From the NCBI GenBank assembly GCA_003510795.1, contig DOKP01000063.1, positions 1 to 34,367 of the forward strand: a stretch of 34,367 nt of DNA. The letters run 5' to 3'. Within the stretch, counting starts at the first letter, position 1, and the number at the start of each line of letters is the position of its first letter. This document shows, piece after piece, positions 26,146-34,367 of this stretch. Source of the DNA: Candidatus Moraniibacteriota bacterium. Lineage in GTDB: Bacteria; Patescibacteriota; Minisyncoccia; Moranbacterales; UBA9337. Both the position numbers and the translations under genes were made by a program. The notes beneath the pieces were generated by a model, which did not search any database, was not told the DNA's origin, and worked only from the letters and a program-made list of their open reading frames with translations.

Positions 26146-27211
26146 CACTGAAAAAATATTTAAGGCATATTTTGATTGTCGAAAAAATAAGCGAAAAACC
26201 CGTAATGCTTTAAAATTTGAGTGGAACTTTGAGGATAATTTGCAGATATTATTGAATGAATTATCGAATCGAACTTACGTGCCAGGAGAATCGATTTGCT
26301 TTGTCGTTTTGGAGCCGAGTGTAAGAGAAATATTCGCTGCTGATTTTCGCGATCGAGTGGTTCATCATCTTTTAATTAACGAGATAATCGAATCGGCAGA
26401 GAAACATTTTGTTTATGATAGTTTTGCCTGCCGAGTTAATAAAGGAACTCATCGCGCCATGTTGCGCCTTAAGGATTTTATCCGTAAAGTAACAAAAAAT
26501 AGTACAAAAGAAGGGTATTATCTTCATTTGGACATAAAAAGTTTTTTTATGTCTATCGATAAGGGAATTTTGTTTGATATTTATCAGCAATTTATAGAAA
26601 AGGAAAATATGCCCCAAAAATGGAAAGAAGAAATGTTTTGGCTGGGTAAAATTATTATTTTTCATAATCCGACGTTTAATTGCTGGCGTAAAAAAAGTTT
26701 AGTCAATAAATGCAAAGTTGACTTGAGTGGTTCGGTTCCGTTTGGAAAAAGTCTATTTGATGTTCCATCAACAAAGGGTTTGCCAATTGGAAATTATTCA
26801 TCGCAATTTTTTGCTAATCTTTATATGAATAAACTTGATCAGTATATTAAACGGGAGCTGAAGTGTATTTTTTATATTCGCTATGTAGATGATTTGATTT
26901 TATTAGATGCTGACGCAAAAGTTCTTACTGCTTGGCAAAAACAAATTGTAGATTGTTTGAAATATTCGTTAAATTTGGAAATAAATTCAAAAAAGACAAA
27001 AATAGAAAAAATAATAAAAGGAATTGATTTTTTGGGATATTATTTAAAACCAACGCATATTTTGGTCCGCAGAAAAGTAGTAGAAAGGTTTAAGAATAAA
27101 ATTTTTGAGTTAAATAAAGATGATGGAAATTTAAAAAAAATAATGGCTGTGCGAGCGTCTTTTTTTGGCCACGTCAAATGGGCTAATGCAAGAGCGCTTG
27201 ATACTGCATAA
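26126..27211 (+). CDS. DGR reverse transcriptase
   Basis: A 361-residue reverse transcriptase of the diversity-generating retroelement group. It copies TR RNA, misincorporates at adenines, and the cDNA replaces VR. The palm motifs are present: LDIKSFFMSID with Asp136, the DGR-type LPIGNYSSQFFANLYMN (from Leu219, where group II intron RTs have a QG motif), and the active site YVDDLILL (Tyr253-Asp256). The thumb-side GIDFLGYYL follows. There is no maturase or endonuclease domain, as is usual for DGR enzymes, and the length is in the usual range. It overlaps avd by 20 nt and probably shares its transcript. All catalytic aspartates are intact, so the element looks functional. Confidence 0.95.
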   Translation: MMQTIFNTEKIFKAYFDCRKNKRKTRNALKFEWNFEDNLQILLNELSNRTYVPGESICFVVLEPSVREIFAADFRDRVVHHLLINEIIESAEKHFVYDSFACRVNKGTHRAMLRLKDFIRKVTKNSTKEGYYLHLDIKSFFMSIDKGILFDIYQQFIEKENMPQKWKEEMFWLGKIIIFHNPTFNCWRKKSLVNKCKVDLSGSVPFGKSLFDVPSTKGLPIGNYSSQFFANLYMNKLDQYIKRELKCIFYIRYVDDLILLDADAKVLTAWQKQIVDCLKYSLNLEINSKKTKIEKIIKGIDFLGYYLKPTHILVRRKVVERFKNKIFELNKDDGNLKKIMAVRASFFGHVKWANARALDTA

Positions 27212-27235
27212 ATTCCATTTTTGTGAGTGCTCTTG

Positions 27236-27244
27236 TGGTATAAT
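27236..27244 (+). promoter_or_regulatory. Candidate extended -10 promoter of the four-helix gene
   Basis: TGG-TATAAT (27236-27244) is a consensus extended -10 placed 25 nt after the reverse transcriptase stop codon. No convincing -35 was found at 17 nt, which extended -10 promoters can tolerate. Confidence 0.4.
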
Positions 27245-27295
27245 AAAGTAGCGAAAATTTAAGTCGTTTAAAAAACTTAGAAAAATAAAAAAATT

Positions 27296-27859
27296 ATGCA
27301 ACCTTATAAAAAACTTTATACTTATTGGTTCTCAGTTATTATTTATGATTTGGAAGTTGAGTTTACTAATAAATGGATTAAAAGCTGGAAGCTAAAAGAG
27401 CAGATGGACGGCGCAGCCAGGAGTGGAAAGCAAAACATCGCAGAAGGCTCGGATGATATGTCCGTTTCCTTAAAAGTGGCTATTAACCTCACTGGAATTG
27501 CCAAGGGCTCATTAGAGGAATTGACTGGTGATTTGGAGGATTTTTTACGTCAAAGAAAATTATCCAAGTGGGATAAAAATGATCCGCGCGTGCTCGCAAT
27601 GCGCGCGCGAAGCGCACAATGGGTAAGAACCTTAAGTGACTTAAGCTGCTTAGACAAGGAGAAGGAAATCGAGGAACTCCTCAAGACAATCGAGCTACCC
27701 GAACAGGACGAGGAAGCAGCAAATTTCTTGTTGACACTTTGCCACCAAGCGACATTACTCCTTCATCGTCAAGTCGAAGCATTAAAATTAAAACATCAAA
27801 AGGAGGGCGGACTCTCGGAGGAGTTGTATCGGAAAAGGAAAGAATATAGGGGCTTTTAA
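27296..27859 (+). CDS. Four-helix-bundle protein with C-terminal suffix domain
   Basis: A 187-residue helical protein. The N-terminal part (WKLKEQMDGAARSGKQNIAEG, then LKVAINLTGIAKGSLEELTGDLEDFL) matches the S23/four-helix-bundle family, which is structurally related to Avd. The C-terminal part (EAANFLLTLCHQATLLLHRQVEAL, then LSEELYRKRKEYRGF) resembles the suffix domain found in a subset of the family. The role is unknown. It lies 84 nt after the DGR reverse transcriptase and could be a second accessory factor or merely a neighbour with its own promoter. Within the gene, 27623-27660 carries CTTAAG-rich repeats like those just downstream, suggesting insertion of repeat DNA between the two domains. 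Confidence 0.72.
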   Translation: MQPYKKLYTYWFSVIIYDLEVEFTNKWIKSWKLKEQMDGAARSGKQNIAEGSDDMSVSLKVAINLTGIAKGSLEELTGDLEDFLRQRKLSKWDKNDPRVLAMRARSAQWVRTLSDLSCLDKEKEIEELLKTIELPEQDEEAANFLLTLCHQATLLLHRQVEALKLKHQKEGGLSEELYRKRKEYRGF

Positions 27860-27931
27860 GAAGCTTAGTAAGAATCTTAAGTAACTTAAGAATCTTAAAA
27901 TAAGAGTCTTAAGTTATCTAAGAAACTTAAA
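27860..27931. repeat. CTTAAG-rich degenerate repeat spacer
   Basis: About five drifting units of the TAAGAATCTTAAGTAACTTA type, built from the palindrome CTTAAG, fill the whole gap between the four-helix gene and the next surface gene. The same motif appears inside the four-helix gene at 27623-27660. No promoter is distinguished. Confidence 0.6.
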
Positions 27932-30900
27932 ATGAAAACAAAATTTACAATTTTTCTCTTATTCTGTCTAACCCTTTTCTCTTGGGCAACTTTTGCTTCG
28001 GCGGATTATTCCGCGCAAGGAATTGTAGAGTCCAAAAATATGCTTTCGGGCGCGACCGTGACGGCCATCAATGGTTTCCAAGTTACCGCCACTGTTCCAG
28101 CCAACACTACAGTGAGCGTTAAATTTTCCCAAGACAAAGTAAATTATTACAATTCAGCCGGAGTGAAAGAAGGTTGGGATACTTGCGCCAATGGAGTAAC
28201 TAATGTCAATTTGACAGGCTTGGCTTGGACGGGCGGAATTTTGTTTTATAAAATTCAATTGACTTCGACTGATGTGGCAGTAACGCCGACTATTAGTGAC
28301 GCGCAAGTGGATTATGACGGCACGGTTGTGCCGGCGCTCAGCGGAAATTCTTATCCTACTCAAGGAGCGGTGGTTTCTACCAATCTTCTGACTGGTGGCA
28401 CGATGGCTTTTGACAACACTGTGCGCTTTGCTTATAACGTCAGTTCTTTGCCATCGGGTACTAGCGCGAGTGTACAATTTTCCCAAGACGGCACTAATTG
28501 GTATTCATCTGGCGGTACGCTGTGGGGCGAGGATGTTTTGTCTTCTGGGGCGCATTTGGATATTACCAACTCACTGGATTTGTCGGCTTTGAATTGGAGT
28601 GGGGTGACCAGTTTTTATTACAAATTAAATCTCTATAGTCCTTTGGATGATAATCTCACTCCTGCGGTCAGTGATGCGGGATTGATTAATCCTGATCAAG
28701 TCTACTATAGTGTCGGGCAATCCGTCGCAAACCTGATGTCTGGAGCACCGACTGTAACCATTACTGGAGGTGCGGGGGTCTTCTCTGTGGCACAAACTGG
28801 CAACATCGGTGTAGGAGACCGGGTTACATATAACACTAGCGCAGTGGCATATATTAGCGCCAAGACCAACGCTGACGGCATGCACTGGAGCCTTGTAACG
28901 GCGACAGGGGGCTTACCAGGGGACATTTCCAATTCAGCGGTGGTTTCAATCACTCGGGAATTTACTTCCCTTAACTCGGCGGAAGCGGCGGCTAGCAATA
29001 TTTTTCATATCAATAGTTCCGACCTTGTCTCGGCTAATGTAGTTCTCAATCTGCCTTGCTATTATGACACCGGAGCGGACACTACCGAAGTCACAGTTGA
29101 TAGTTATACTACTAGTGCAAATAATTATATCAAGATTTATACGCCCAATAATACTTCCACAGAAGTGAACAATTCACAAAGGCATCAGGGGAAATGGGAT
29201 GATGGGAAATATAGATTAAATGTTACAGGAATAGGGATTTTAAATTCAGCTCACTATACGATAATTGATGGATTGCAGATATCAATATCGCCTAATGATA
29301 CGTATAGATACGGTATCCGCGGTAACAATAATATTGGAGGGATGAAAATATCAAATAATATAATTAAGCAACTTAATGCCCAGGATAATTCTGGTGGAAT
29401 ATATATTGCTACGATGCCATCTGGATATAAATCCTTTGCTTATAATAATATTATTTATGATATTGTAGGATCTGCTTATTTTTTCTCTAGCGTGGATATA
29501 GAATCTTTTTATATTTTTAATAATACTGCTCATGGCAATACGGTCGGATTTAGAGATTCGGGTCAAGATATTATTGTCAAAAATAATCTTGCATATGATA
29601 ATGGTACTGATTATGTTGGAACATTTAGTTCTTCTTCGACCAATAATATTTCCAAAGATGCTACCTCTCCAAATTCTGGCTCAACTGATTGTGGTGGACA
29701 TAGTTGTCGCAGTCAAACAATTTCTTTCGTCGATGCCATCAACAAAGATTTTCATCTTTCTCCTTCTGACACAGCCGCGAAAAATGCAGGCGCGGATTTA
29801 AGTGCGGATGCTAATTTCCCATTTAATACTGATATTGATGGTAGCTTCCGCCTCCACCAAGGTTTCGGCGCGACACAGTGGGACATCGGCGCTGATGAAA
29901 CCGCCACGCAAATATTCAGAAGTGTCGGACCATCTGCTACCGCAGTTCTTGAAAGCGATACCGCTCATGCTCGCAATGTGACGCTGACTTCTGGGGTGGC
30001 GACTTTTAGCAATGCTCTCGCCGATAACATCGGAGTGGGGGATGCGATTCTTATTGACACTGGAGGAACTGCTGATGCAATTGATACTTCTGATACTTTA
30101 TTATTTGTCCACGGAAGAACTGATAGTACTCATTACACTTTGCGCACTCATACTGGTGCAATACCAACTGACATTACAGTGAACAACACTTATCAAATCT
30201 TCCGCGCTTATACATCGTTATCTAACGCTGAAGCCGGCACGAAAAATACTTCCATCCCCATAACTTTCAACGGAGGTAATCGTGATTTGGTAGTAAATAA
30301 TGAACAATGGAACATCGCCTGCTACGGTGACGCGGTGGATACGACTTCTGTAACGATTGATGGCTGGAATACAGGGGAAAATAATTTTATTAAAGTATAT
30401 ACTCCGGTATATACCGAGGAAGTAGGGGTTTCTCAAAGACACAAGGGGAATTGGGATGATGGGAAATATCAATTATCGAAGGAAAATGTTAATGGTTATA
30501 CGATATATATACTTGATGAATATATCGAAATTGATGGATTGCAATTCGATGTTTCTGGTACCGGAACACATCCAAATGCAGTTAAAATTGGAGCTAATAA
30601 TATTATTTTAAGCAATTCCATGATTAAAGATTCATCTTTAAACAGCGAGTATATAATTAATATTGAAGGAACATTTGGGGATGTGAAAGTTATAAATAAC
30701 ATTGTTTATAGAACAGATGATCTTAAAGTAGGTATAGGCATAAGAAGTTATTCATCAACAAATTTATCAATGGGATATTTTTATAATAATACTGTGAACG
30801 GGTTTAATGTTGGAATCGAATCTCGAAACAATAGTGTGTTAGCAAAAAATAATATAGCCCAAAATTGTACAAATGGTTATAATAGTGGATTTGACGCTTC

Positions 30901-32503
30901 TTCTAATTATAATATTTCTGACTTAGCCGCTGATGCTCCCGGGGCTAATTCTAAAAATTCTACCACTGTTTCTTTCGTCGACGCCGCCAACAAAGATTTT
31001 CATCTTTCATTAAATGACACTGCCGCGCGAAACGCAGGCATATCGCTCGCGAACGATAGCGCTTTGCCATTTGACACGGATATCGACGGTCAGCAAAGAA
31101 CCGGTTCTTGGTCCATCGGTGCCGATGACGGCCCGGGGACGACAGTGCAAACTCCTGCACCAAATTCAACAGAAAGTCCAAACCTAGATATTAATCAGGG
31201 ATTAGTGGGGCATTGGTCCTTTGACGGCGAGACTATTTCTGGTTCGACAGTCCAAGATTTGAGCAGTCATAATAATGACGGCACGATAAGCGGTGCCACG
31301 AAAGCAATCGGCAAAAGAGGGCAAGGGATGAATTTTGATGGGGATGATTATATTCAAATAAATGATAATAATATATTAGATGGAGCTAGCGCAATGTCTT
31401 GGAGTTTCTGGATAAAATTGGCTGATACAGGATCTTCAAATAGAGGAATTATTAATAAGTATATTACTTCAGCAGGAGGTCGGTCATATAGTGTATTTAT
31501 TGATGCGGGCGAAGATATAAATTTAAGAATTTCTTCAGATGGAATAAATAATGAAATTCAAATTGCACAAACTAATTTAGATACAAATTGGAATCACGTT
31601 GCTATAATCTTCAATAATGGAGTGTTTGATATTTATAAGAATGGACAAGTAGTTTCTGATGATGGAGATTTCACTTCTCATATTTCCGTATACGCAGGTA
31701 GCGATGATTTGGATTTGGGCAGAGACTATAGCGGCAATTATTATAACGGTCAGTTTGATGAAACACGTATTTATAATCGTGCTTTAACTATTGATGAAAT
31801 TGGACATCTTTACCGAATGGGTGAAGATAAATTTCAAACCACGCAGACTGATAAACTAACCGACGGGTTGGTGGGGATGTGGAGTTTCGATGGCCCGGAT
31901 GTCTCCGGAGTAACGGCTTATGACAGAAGTGGCAACAATAACCACGGCACTATCTCCGGCGCCACGCCGGTGATGGGGAAAAAAGGGCAAGGAATGGGGT
32001 TTGATGGGAATGATAATATCGAGTGTGGGGATATTGATGTAGAGGGAACAATAACTATTCAATCCTGGATTAATCTAGGTGCCGTATCTGGCTATCAAAC
32101 TATTGTAGGTAAAAGAAGTAGCAGCGTGGGAAACTATTTATTACGACTTAACTCTGACGAAATTGAATTTATTTTTTGGAATACCGGTACAGAAAAACAA
32201 TGGAGAACGTCGGTTGCCAATTTGCAATCTAATAACTGGTATCATATTACTGTCGAGTATGCTGATAATGAGGCTAATCCGATAATTTATGTTAATGGGG
32301 CTTCTCAAGGCGGTTCTTGGACAGTGGGAGGTCCTAGCACAATGCAATTAAATGACTTGCCAACAAGAATAGGGGCTTTTGGTTTCGCTCCAACGCAATA
32401 TTTTAATGGTGCTATTGATGAAGTTCGTATCTACAGTCGAACACTTTCGGAAGACGAAATAAATGACTCATATGGAATGGGACAAGTCAAAATAAAGCAA
32501 TAA
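27932..32503 (+). CDS. Large secreted protein with two beta-helix modules and two LamG-like domains (1523 aa)
   Basis: An exported multidomain protein. Residues 1-24 are a signal peptide (FTIFLLFCLTLFSWATFASA). Residues about 25-250 hold two beta-sandwich units (VKFSQDKVNYYNSAG; VQFSQDGTNWYSSGG). Two homologous modules of about 400 residues follow (about 257-650 and 661-1060). Each starts with an SVG-type segment and NIGVGD, contains right-handed beta-helix rungs with NNI/NNT motifs, and ends in FVDAxNKDFHLS, NAG and IGAD. Two LamG/concanavalin-like domains close the protein (from about 1090 and 1312), each starting GLVGxWSFDG and ending with a DExRIYxR motif. The likely role is binding or processing glycans at the cell surface. 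No dockerin or anchor motif is seen at the C-terminus, unlike its two neighbours. Confidence 0.82.
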   Translation: MKTKFTIFLLFCLTLFSWATFASADYSAQGIVESKNMLSGATVTAINGFQVTATVPANTTVSVKFSQDKVNYYNSAGVKEGWDTCANGVTNVNLTGLAWTGGILFYKIQLTSTDVAVTPTISDAQVDYDGTVVPALSGNSYPTQGAVVSTNLLTGGTMAFDNTVRFAYNVSSLPSGTSASVQFSQDGTNWYSSGGTLWGEDVLSSGAHLDITNSLDLSALNWSGVTSFYYKLNLYSPLDDNLTPAVSDAGLINPDQVYYSVGQSVANLMSGAPTVTITGGAGVFSVAQTGNIGVGDRVTYNTSAVAYISAKTNADGMHWSLVTATGGLPGDISNSAVVSITREFTSLNSAEAAASNIFHINSSDLVSANVVLNLPCYYDTGADTTEVTVDSYTTSANNYIKIYTPNNTSTEVNNSQRHQGKWDDGKYRLNVTGIGILNSAHYTIIDGLQISISPNDTYRYGIRGNNNIGGMKISNNIIKQLNAQDNSGGIYIATMPSGYKSFAYNNIIYDIVGSAYFFSSVDIESFYIFNNTAHGNTVGFRDSGQDIIVKNNLAYDNGTDYVGTFSSSSTNNISKDATSPNSGSTDCGGHSCRSQTISFVDAINKDFHLSPSDTAAKNAGADLSADANFPFNTDIDGSFRLHQGFGATQWDIGADETATQIFRSVGPSATAVLESDTAHARNVTLTSGVATFSNALADNIGVGDAILIDTGGTADAIDTSDTLLFVHGRTDSTHYTLRTHTGAIPTDITVNNTYQIFRAYTSLSNAEAGTKNTSIPITFNGGNRDLVVNNEQWNIACYGDAVDTTSVTIDGWNTGENNFIKVYTPVYTEEVGVSQRHKGNWDDGKYQLSKENVNGYTIYILDEYIEIDGLQFDVSGTGTHPNAVKIGANNIILSNSMIKDSSLNSEYIINIEGTFGDVKVINNIVYRTDDLKVGIGIRSYSSTNLSMGYFYNNTVNGFNVGIESRNNSVLAKNNIAQNCTNGYNSGFDASSNYNISDLAADAPGANSKNSTTVSFVDAANKDFHLSLNDTAARNAGISLANDSALPFDTDIDGQQRTGSWSIGADDGPGTTVQTPAPNSTESPNLDINQGLVGHWSFDGETISGSTVQDLSSHNNDGTISGATKAIGKRGQGMNFDGDDYIQINDNNILDGASAMSWSFWIKLADTGSSNRGIINKYITSAGGRSYSVFIDAGEDINLRISSDGINNEIQIAQTNLDTNWNHVAIIFNNGVFDIYKNGQVVSDDGDFTSHISVYAGSDDLDLGRDYSGNYYNGQFDETRIYNRALTIDEIGHLYRMGEDKFQTTQTDKLTDGLVGMWSFDGPDVSGVTAYDRSGNNNHGTISGATPVMGKKGQGMGFDGNDNIECGDIDVEGTITIQSWINLGAVSGYQTIVGKRSSSVGNYLLRLNSDEIEFIFWNTGTEKQWRTSVANLQSNNWYHITVEYADNEANPIIYVNGASQGGSWTVGGPSTMQLNDLPTRIGAFGFAPTQYFNGAIDEVRIYSRTLSEDEINDSYGMGQVKIKQ

Positions 32504-32512
32504 TTATAAAAT

Positions 32513-34366
32513 ATGGTTAAAACAACAAGTATATTCTTTATCTCTTTTGTCAGTATTCTAGGCGTTTTGATTATGGTGGATATTGTCGAAGCTTCTTCGC
32601 CTATTCTCAATTTTTCAGACATTACCAGCGGTCCTAAGACTGGAAATACTGATGGTATTGGGAGCGGAGCTATTGTGACAATCTGGGGGAATTATTTGGG
32701 ATCGGCGCAAGGCAGTTCCAAAATCTATGTCGGTGATGTTGAAGCTACAGCAGTCTATTATTGGAAAAATGCCGATGGCCAATTACCAGGTGGTCCCGCT
32801 GATCTCTATACTTATCATAAAATGCAAGAAATCACCTTTGCTATACCAAGCAGTGCTCCAAATGGAGAAACTACAATTAAAGTAGTGGTGGGTGGTATTA
32901 ACTCAACGACATTGCCTTTTACGGTGAGAGCGGGGAATATTTATTTTGTTAAATCGACTGGTAATGACACAACGGGGAATGGATCATGGGAAAATGCTTG
33001 GGCAAATTTATCCAATGCGTTATCTGGTGATGGAAAAATATCCGCGGGTGATGTCATCTATAGCGTTGGAGTGGGAAGCATGTCCGATGTCAATATTGGG
33101 TCAACTACAGCCCAGGTCGGAACACTCAGCGATCCATATTCTGTTATATGTTATCCAAATATTTCATGTTCTGCAACTAATGGCAATACAGCTAACTTTC
33201 GTAACTGGAACGGCGCCAATCGATATTGGAATTTTTCAAAATTTTCTCTGGCTACTGATTATCAAGCATTTTCGATTTTTCAGGGAAGTAGAATTATCGG
33301 TAATAATGTCACTGGACCAACAATTAATTCAGGTTATTCTGGTTGGGTTGGTGGTGGTTGCGCTGGAAATGTTTCGGATAACTGTGGCGGTCATCGAATT
33401 TATGGTAATGAAGTGCATGACTATGGTGCAGTGGATGGATCTGTTGATCAATTCCAACACCTCTTTTATATATCAAACCGGTCAGGGAGTGTAGCGGAGG
33501 GGTTTGAAATTGCATGGAATAATTTGCATGATAATCCTATCTATCAAGGTATTCATATTTATGACCAGGAATTATGTGGTGGTTGGAGTGGGAGTATTAA
33601 TATCCATCATAATGTTGTCAAAAATCAGGGAGGAAACGCGATAAATATTAACTTTGGTTGTGTTTCTAATCCGACAACAATTAATGTTTATAACAACCTG
33701 ACTATAACAGACACGTATTATAATCTACCGGGACTGAGTGCACCCGCCGCCGCACTGCGAGTAGATGCATCATCTGATACAGTGGTTAATATTGTCAATA
33801 ATACGTTTTCTGGATGGGCGAGTGCCAATAGTGTTGGCAGTGGATTTTTGACTTATGAGAACAATATTTTTCTTGGTAACAGGAATGTCGCCTACGTCAG
33901 TGGTACGCCAGATATTTATGACAATAACCTATTTTATGACGTTGTAGGTTCACCCGCTGTACCTGCCTGGGCTGAGTATAGCGAATCTCCACGATTGATA
34001 AATTATGTTCCTGAGTTGGAAAGCCCGGTTATTGATTCAGGGTCAGATACTATAGTAACTTACTCTGTGACAGATATGATCGGTGGTCCACATATCAGTG
34101 GAAATATCGATATTGGCGCGATTCAATATGTTTCTTCAGAAATAACCGTCCGCAGTGATGTTAATAACTCTTCTGTCACCAACACCACCGACGCTCTTTT
34201 AACTTTACGAAATTCCCTCGGCCTTTCGATGGACGGTACGGCATGGCAAGTGGGAGCGACAACTGGGGACGTGGACTGCAGCGGGACTTCCAATTCAACC
34301 GATGCTTTGTTAATCCTCCGATATTCTTTGGGGCTCTCTATGGGCGGGACGAGTTGGTGTGAATAA
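32513..34366 (+). CDS. Secreted IPT/TIG-like and beta-helix protein with C-terminal dockerin
   Basis: A 617-residue exported protein whose stop codon is one base before the window end. Residues 1-27 are a signal peptide (IFFISFVSILGVLIMVDIVEA). Residues about 28-140 resemble an IPT/TIG immunoglobulin-like fold (TIWGNYLGSAQGSSKIYVG). Then comes the beta-helix start IYFVKSTGNDTTGNGSW and many parallel-beta rungs. Residues about 545-617 are a two-loop dockerin (DVNNSSVTNTTDALLTLRNS; DVDCSGTSNSTDALLILRYS), nearly the same as that ending at 24590. It begins 9 nt after the LamG protein gene and is probably co-transcribed with it. The ligand or substrate is unknown. Confidence 0.8.
   Translation: MVKTTSIFFISFVSILGVLIMVDIVEASSPILNFSDITSGPKTGNTDGIGSGAIVTIWGNYLGSAQGSSKIYVGDVEATAVYYWKNADGQLPGGPADLYTYHKMQEITFAIPSSAPNGETTIKVVVGGINSTTLPFTVRAGNIYFVKSTGNDTTGNGSWENAWANLSNALSGDGKISAGDVIYSVGVGSMSDVNIGSTTAQVGTLSDPYSVICYPNISCSATNGNTANFRNWNGANRYWNFSKFSLATDYQAFSIFQGSRIIGNNVTGPTINSGYSGWVGGGCAGNVSDNCGGHRIYGNEVHDYGAVDGSVDQFQHLFYISNRSGSVAEGFEIAWNNLHDNPIYQGIHIYDQELCGGWSGSINIHHNVVKNQGGNAININFGCVSNPTTINVYNNLTITDTYYNLPGLSAPAAALRVDASSDTVVNIVNNTFSGWASANSVGSGFLTYENNIFLGNRNVAYVSGTPDIYDNNLFYDVVGSPAVPAWAEYSESPRLINYVPELESPVIDSGSDTIVTYSVTDMIGGPHISGNIDIGAIQYVSSEITVRSDVNNSSVTNTTDALLTLRNSLGLSMDGTAWQVGATTGDVDCSGTSNSTDALLILRYSLGLSMGGTSWCE
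34146..34366 (+). repeat. Dockerin module shared with 24370-24590
   Basis: About 220 bp encoding the dockerin is highly similar between the two genes. One stretch, GGCAAGTGGGAGCGACAACT, is identical, and the protein sequences differ at few positions. The bodies of the two proteins are not similar to this degree, so the module was duplicated or homogenised separately. Confidence 0.75.
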
Positions 34367-34367
34367 T

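Noticed and set aside
32946..33494. 182-codon + strand frame inside the last gene
   Set aside because: It is out of frame with a well-supported beta-helix protein that has a signal peptide and dockerin, and has no domain of its own.

Overview
The window looks like a Patescibacteria/CPR-type (Parcubacteria-like) genome fragment. This rests on AT-rich intergenic DNA with many short dispersed repeats, TTG and GTG start candidates, ADP-forming acetyl-CoA synthetase, an Ndk with insertions, a very large secreted beta-rich protein, and a diversity-generating retroelement (DGR). TGA is used as a normal stop (for example at 5853-5855 and 9392-9394), so code 11 applies. All supported genes are on the + strand. 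No rRNA, tRNA, transposase or true CRISPR array was recognised. The lineage is an inference from gene content and style, not from a marker gene.

Region 1 (1-10413) is housekeeping and envelope genes: fused ADP-forming acetyl-CoA synthetase, RecJ, a HAD hydrolase, a membrane-anchored PaaX/Cas2-like protein, a coiled-coil lytic transglycosylase-like peptidoglycan hydrolase, nucleoside diphosphate kinase, undecaprenyl diphosphate synthase, and a membrane-anchored FN3-like protein. The Cas2-like gene (5238-5855) stands between two pairs of a roughly 33-nt direct repeat. Each repeat has a 19-nt invariant core and imperfect hairpin arms. I cannot match this arrangement to a described system.

Region 2 (10518-24590) is surface proteins. 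A 12.25-kb gene encodes a 4083-residue secreted protein built from phage-tail-fibre-like GGTG repeats. After it come a 32-bp relic of a dockerin gene end and then a secreted beta-helix protein with a C-terminal dockerin.

Region 3 (24592-27211) is a complete DGR. It has a membrane-anchored variable protein with a C-type-lectin-like (DUF1566-like) C-terminus, a 128-bp variable repeat (VR, 25181-25308), a 128-bp template repeat (TR, 25536-25663), an Avd-type helical accessory protein, and a DGR-class reverse transcriptase with a YVDD active site. VR and TR differ at ten positions, and every one is an adenine in TR. Next is a four-helix-bundle protein (27296-27859).

Region 4 (27932-34366) holds two more large secreted proteins: a 1523-residue protein with two beta-helix modules and two LamG-like domains, and a 617-residue IPT/beta-helix/dockerin protein that ends at the window edge. 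The working picture is a cell-surface adhesion and display island with a targeted hypermutation cassette inside it. The dockerin tails hint at docking on a shared cohesin-type scaffold, which is not encoded in this window.
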